Source: Polaromonas sp. AET17H-212
Lineage (GTDB): Bacteria; Pseudomonadota; Gammaproteobacteria; Burkholderiales; Burkholderiaceae_C
DNA length: 64,000 nt
Direction: 5' to 3'
Assembly: GCF_002379085.1 (NCBI RefSeq)
Contig: NZ_NBZW01000023.1
Location: forward strand, 1 to 64,000
Part shown: one piece after another, positions 60,718-64,000 of the stretch
Layout of the letters: every line of letters starts with the position of its first letter
Position numbering within the stretch: the stretch's first letter is position 1
Position numbers and translations under genes: made by a program
The notes under the pieces: model-generated
The model's database searches: none
The model's input: only the letters and a program-made list of their open reading frames with translations
Told to the model about the DNA's origin: nothing

Positions 60718-61244
60718 GAGGGACTCGCTGCCGCTGCGGGCGGTGGGGTGGAGGGAGGCAGCGCCAGCGCCGATGCGTCGAGCACCACCACGGCGCGGCC
60801 GCTGAGCAGGGGTTGGTCGCCGGCCTGCACGGCAAAGCTGTACAGCACGGTGTTGTCGTCGCCGGTCAGCCTGTCGGCGCGGATGGTCAGGTCGTCCGCG
60901 ACCGTGTCCAGCCGGTCGACGAACAGCGTGACGCTGCGCATGCTGGCCAGGTAGCCGGCGCGCGGCGGTGTGGTGGCGGCGTTCGCGCCGGCCAGGGCCT
61001 CGGCCACCAGTGTGCCGTGCACGGCCATGGCCTGCGCGGCGTATTCCACGCCGCAGGCGGCACCGAGCCGGCCGTGGGCCCGCAGCGGATGGTCGGGCGC
61101 GTGGTGGCTGCTGGCCTGGCAGAGGATGTGCTGGGTGTCCCAGGCGATGACGCTGTCCAGCAGGCACATGGTGCCCTGGTGGGGAATGCGGCGCGCGATG
61201 TCTTCATGCTGCAGGGTGGCCGGAAGATGCGCGGCGCTCAGCAT
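60714..61244 (-). CDS. 3-hydroxyacyl-ACP dehydratase (hotdog fold)
   Basis: A 176-residue protein with the hotdog core: ARRIPHQGTMCLLDSVIAWD near residue 18, the usual active-site His in PHQGTM, and VEYAAQAMAVHG around the long helix. This is the pattern of ApeP/ApeI-type dehydratases, which dehydrate the 3-hydroxyacyl intermediate to build the conjugated chain. Its start overlaps the ketosynthase-like gene stop by seven bases and its stop overlaps the reductase gene. Confidence 0.87.
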   Translation of the reverse strand: MLSAAHLPATLQHEDIARRIPHQGTMCLLDSVIAWDTQHILCQASSHHAPDHPLRAHGRLGAACGVEYAAQAMAVHGTLVAEALAGANAATTPPRAGYLASMRSVTLFVDRLDTVADDLTIRADRLTGDDNTVLYSFAVQAGDQPLLSGRAVVVLDASALALPPSTPPPAAAASPS

Positions 61245-62068
61245 GGTCCCACCTGCACCGCCAGCTGCAGACCATCGAGGTAGTCGATCACGACGCTGCC
61301 GGCGTCCTGCGTGGCCACACTGCGCAGCAGCGGCAGGCTGCGTGCCGCGGGAATGCTGGCGCGCAGCTGCTCCAGCGCGCTGTCGGTCATGGCGGTTGCG
61401 CTGGTGCCTGTGAGGCAGGTGGCCGGTGCCAGGGTCCACTTGGCCAGGCTGCGTTCGCTGCGTTGCGGGGCCAGCACCAGGGCCACGCCGAAGGAGTCCG
61501 GCAGGGGCCGCACACTGTGCAGCGGTTCGGGGTAGTCGGTGTCGTAGGCGACCAGCAGGACGGCCGTCTGATCGACCACCGCCTGCGCCATCGCTTCGAG
61601 CAGGCCGGCCGCAAAGCTGCCATCGTAGGCGCACAGCACGGAGGACGTCGCCATGGAGCCGCTGGAGATGCTCCAGTAGCCGGAAGAGGCGTTGTGCACC
61701 GAGTTGTGAAAACGCGTGGGCGAGATCAGCCTGTCGCCCGATGCCAGCGCGCTGCAGATTTCATGGCAATTGATGGCGTCGCCGCTCGATGATGAAAACA
61801 CCGAGGGCAGCCCGGCGGCGGACAGGCCCGAGGCCGTCACGGCTTCCTGGCCGACGGCCAGCGAGACCTTGACGACGGCGCCCGCGCGGCGGCGTTCGGC
61901 CGGGGGCAGGGCCATGGGCAGCGGCAGCACGCAGCGCGCCGACGCGTAGGGCGCAGTGCCGGCCAGCTGTTCGCGGCCGGGCGCCCAGCCCGACAGGCCC
62001 GGGCCCAGCAGGCCGATGCCTTCGACATAAACCGTGAGGGACGGTGCAGCGGATGCGGGATGTGTCAT
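61238..62068 (-). CDS. Ketosynthase-like chain-length-factor protein
   Basis: A 276-residue protein with the N-terminal half of the ketosynthase fold (PF13723 type, as in ApeC): LTVYVEGIGLLGPGLSGW, VVKVSLAVGQEAV, PSVFSSSSGDAINCHEIC, SPTRFHNSVHNASSGYWSISSGS, and LCAYDGSFAAGLLEA. No active-site Cys is present at the expected nucleophile position, so it is probably a non-catalytic partner (chain length factor) of the ketosynthase encoded just before it. The ATG at 62068 lies seven bases after that gene's stop; a TTG at 62092 is another choice. Confidence 0.82.
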   Translation of the reverse strand: MTHPASAAPSLTVYVEGIGLLGPGLSGWAPGREQLAGTAPYASARCVLPLPMALPPAERRRAGAVVKVSLAVGQEAVTASGLSAAGLPSVFSSSSGDAINCHEICSALASGDRLISPTRFHNSVHNASSGYWSISSGSMATSSVLCAYDGSFAAGLLEAMAQAVVDQTAVLLVAYDTDYPEPLHSVRPLPDSFGVALVLAPQRSERSLAKWTLAPATCLTGTSATAMTDSALEQLRASIPAARSLPLLRSVATQDAGSVVIDYLDGLQLAVQVGPC

Positions 62069-62075
62069 CGTCGTC

Positions 62076-63278
62076 TTACCCGGCACGGCCAAAAATCAGG
62101 CTGCAGTTGGTGCCGCCGAAACCGAAGGAGTTGCTCAACACGCGTCGGACGGCCTGCTCGCGGTTGTGCAGCAGGTAGTTCAGGGGCAGGGCCGGGTCCA
62201 GCTGCTGGGTGTTCAGGCCGGCCGGCAACAGGCCGTGCTGCAGGGCCAGCGCGCAGATCACCGCCTCCAGCCCGCCCGCCGCACCGAGGGTGTGGCCGGT
62301 GGCGCCCTTGGTGGAGCTGCAGGGCGTGGCCGATCCGAACAGGGCCGCCACGGCCCGGGTTTCGGCCGCGTCGTTGCTCGGCGTGGCCGTGCCATGCAGG
62401 TTGATGTAGTCGATCTCGGCTGCGTCCAGCCCGGCCGTGGCCAGCGCCTCCTGCATGGCCATGCGCGCGCCCAGGCCCTCGGGGTGGGGCGAGGACATGT
62501 GGTGGGCATCGCTGGACTCGCCGATGCCCAGCAGCAGCACCGCATCGTCGTTCAATGGCTCCAGCGGGTCCGGCACCGGCTCGAGCAGCGCAAACGCCGC
62601 CGCTTCACCGATGGAAATGCCGTCGCGTTCGACATCGAACGGCCGGCAGGCCTGGGTGGAAATCAGGCCCAGGGAATTGAAGCCATACAGCGTCGTCAGG
62701 CACAGGGAATCGACACCGCCGACCACCGCGGCGTCGATCAGGCCGGCTGCCATCATGCGGTGTGCCGAAGCAAACACCTTGGCGCTGGACGAACACGCCG
62801 ACGAAACCACCACCGCTGGACCGGCCAGGGCCAGGACCTGGCGCGTGAAGTCGGCCACGGAAAACGTGTTGTGCGTGGTCCGGTAGGAAAAATCGGGCGG
62901 GAAGGCGCCGGTGGCTGGATCGAGCCGGCGGTAGGCCAGCTCGGTCTGCAAAATGGCCGAGGTGCTGGTGCCGATGAAGACGCCGATGCGATGCGCGCCG
63001 TATTTTTGGCTGGCGGCCGCGACGGCTTCCGCAAAACCGTCCTGCATCAGGCCCAGCAGTGCGAGGCGGTTGTTGCGGCTGTCAAACGCTGCCAGTGCTG
63101 CGGGAAGCGCCACGGCGTCCACCGCCGCCACCTCACCGACAAAGGTGGGCAGGTCGACCGTGTCAAACGCGCAGGGCGCGAGGCCGCCGCGCTGGCCGCG
63201 CAGGGCGTTGAGGGTTTGCTGGAGGCCGCGACCGATGCTGCTGGTCGCGGTGAAATGGGAGAGCCAGAGCGGGTTCAG
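62076..63278 (-). CDS. Beta-ketoacyl-ACP synthase (FabF type) with an apparent CTG start
   Basis: Condensing enzyme of the polyene-like cluster, 400 residues if started at 63278. The Cys-His-His triad is complete: VVSSACSSSAKVF, INLHGTATPSND and KGATGHTLGAAGG. The frame carries the family N-terminus NPLWLSHFTATSSIGRGLQQ immediately after a CTG at 63278-63276; no ATG, GTG or TTG precedes it in frame before the stop codon 39 bases upstream. A GTG at 63131 would remove 49 residues that are conserved in the family. So translation probably begins at CTG, or an upstream error is hidden in the sequence. Confidence 0.88.
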   Translation of the reverse strand: MNPLWLSHFTATSSIGRGLQQTLNALRGQRGGLAPCAFDTVDLPTFVGEVAAVDAVALPAALAAFDSRNNRLALLGLMQDGFAEAVAAASQKYGAHRIGVFIGTSTSAILQTELAYRRLDPATGAFPPDFSYRTTHNTFSVADFTRQVLALAGPAVVVSSACSSSAKVFASAHRMMAAGLIDAAVVGGVDSLCLTTLYGFNSLGLISTQACRPFDVERDGISIGEAAAFALLEPVPDPLEPLNDDAVLLLGIGESSDAHHMSSPHPEGLGARMAMQEALATAGLDAAEIDYINLHGTATPSNDAAETRAVAALFGSATPCSSTKGATGHTLGAAGGLEAVICALALQHGLLPAGLNTQQLDPALPLNYLLHNREQAVRRVLSNSFGFGGTNCSLIFGRAG

Positions 63279-63351
63279 AAGAAAACTAGCCGATCTAAAA
63301 GTGAAGTCATGTTAGCAAATTCCGCCGGAAAAACTGCGATCCAGGAGACGG

Positions 63352-63993
63352 TCAGACAGCGACGTAGGGACAATGGTGGTTGGCCCGGGTACGCACCACG
63401 TGGCGCAGCGACAACCAGGCCGCGAAGGTCCCCAACAAGAGCCCTGCCCACATGTCCACGGCCACATGCTGGCGTGTGGCCACCGTGGAGTAAACAATGC
63501 CGAGGCACCACAGGGCATTGGTCAGGCATGCCCACGGCGGCGCGCCAAAACGGCGCAGCAGGTGATGCAGCCAGAAGCCCGAAAAAACGGCGGTGGCGAC
63601 ATGCAGGGACGGACAGGCGTTGCCCGCGGCATCCATGTTCTTGAGGAAGTCCACGCCCGGGTAGAGGGCCCAGTCGATGTCGGCGGCGGGGACCATCGTG
63701 GGCCAGAAATAGAAAATGGCCAGCCCGGTCAGGCAGGTGCCGGCCATGGCCAGCCCATAGATGTGGAGTTCGCGCCGGCTCGCCAGAAACGCTGGCGGCA
63801 GCGACACATACACCCACAGCGACACATACAGCGACAGGGCCATGGGCTCAAAGCCGATCAGCCGGTCCAGCCATATGACCGGCATCACGGTGACAGGGTA
63901 GGCGGGGTTGTTGAGCACATAGAAATAGGCGGCAAAAAACACGGCAATAAAAGCCGGAATGCCTATGCTTTTGAGGACCAGATCGCGGGGCAC
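63352..63993 (-). CDS. PAP2-superfamily phosphatase (inositol-phosphoceramide-synthase-like branch)
   Basis: A 213-residue membrane protein with about six helices, from a GTG start. The phosphatase motifs are SLHVATAVF near residue 130 (C2: S-x-H) and STVATRQHVAVDMWAG near residue 172 (C3: S-x5-H-x3-D). The first motif K-x6-RP is not visible, as in the PAP2_3 (IPC synthase-like) group. It may hydrolyse or transfer a lipid phosphate. It lies 73 bases before the ketosynthase start and probably begins that operon or belongs to it. Confidence 0.83.
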   Translation of the reverse strand: MPRDLVLKSIGIPAFIAVFFAAYFYVLNNPAYPVTVMPVIWLDRLIGFEPMALSLYVSLWVYVSLPPAFLASRRELHIYGLAMAGTCLTGLAIFYFWPTMVPAADIDWALYPGVDFLKNMDAAGNACPSLHVATAVFSGFWLHHLLRRFGAPPWACLTNALWCLGIVYSTVATRQHVAVDMWAGLLLGTFAAWLSLRHVVRTRANHHCPYVAV

Positions 63994-64000
63994 AAGCTGC

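Noticed and set aside
62034..63644. A 536-codon plus-strand frame over the ketosynthase genes
   Set aside because: It is antisense to two enzymes with visible active sites and has no recognisable domain.

Overview
The window is GC-rich (roughly two thirds G+C by eye), densely coded chromosomal DNA. The gene content (gshA, dusC, NhaR-like LysR, DUF3455 lipoproteins, small conserved proteins of the Comamonadaceae kind) and a recurrent intergenic repeat around GCTATCAAAA point to a betaproteobacterium of the order Burkholderiales, most likely Comamonadaceae (Polaromonas/Rhodoferax/Variovorax type). This is inference from family resemblance, not a database match. I see no rRNA, CRISPR array, prophage or complete insertion sequence. 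One tRNA gene is present, tRNA-Ala(CGC).

Layout. 1-13 kb: housekeeping and envelope genes: a truncated gene at the left edge, dusC overlapping a Nudix hydrolase tail to tail, an SDR dehydrogenase, twin L,D-transpeptidases behind a small exported protein, an MFS transporter, tspO with a helically phased repeat at its promoter, an esterase and gshA. 13-25 kb: YlqF GTPase, a heat-shock-type hsp20 pair, a receiver-domain protein, an orphan CoxL-type molybdoenzyme subunit, a hybrid histidine kinase coupled to a tiny secreted protein, TerB, DHH phosphoesterase and AhpD-like proteins, and a two-repeat periplasmic protein. 25-33 kb: tRNA-Ala, an NhaR-type regulator, then a same-strand stress and ion/bicarbonate locus (HPF-like, zinc-ribbon, TerB, a 51-residue membrane protein, two universal stress proteins, TerC, SbtA, SbtB, an Rrf2 regulator). 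That locus ends in gene debris: a MITE-like inverted repeat and a chimeric pseudogene built from a P-type ATPase N-terminus and an SbtA C-terminus.

33-46 kb: a minus-strand run (methyltransferase, rluE, two YeeE/YedE sulfur-transport proteins, a ParE/RelE toxin-antitoxin pair), HAD dehalogenase, phasin-like protein and M23 peptidase. Next comes a rearranged segment: an SRAP (YedK/HMCES) gene lacking its catalytic Cys2, a chemotaxis receptor, a second frame-shifted SRAP 3' end, a lower-GC DUF1353 gene, a remnant of a foreign glnS 3' end, a DUF4258/DUF2283 pair, and the real glnS. 46-56 kb: secreted and lipoprotein genes (two DUF3455 paralogues, one behind a 28-bp perfect palindrome), DUF924, uppP, and a mutS / Anbu-type protease / hydrolase run.

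56-64 kb: two gene groups that resemble an aryl-polyene (APE/xanthomonadin-like) cluster. On the plus strand are a flavin halogenase-like oxidoreductase, an acyltransferase and a GT2 glycosyltransferase. On the minus strand are a PAP2 phosphatase, a ketosynthase with an apparent CTG start, a chain-length-factor-like ketosynthase, a dehydratase, a ketoreductase and a methyltransferase. The cluster probably continues beyond the right edge, where carrier proteins, ligase and exporter would be expected.
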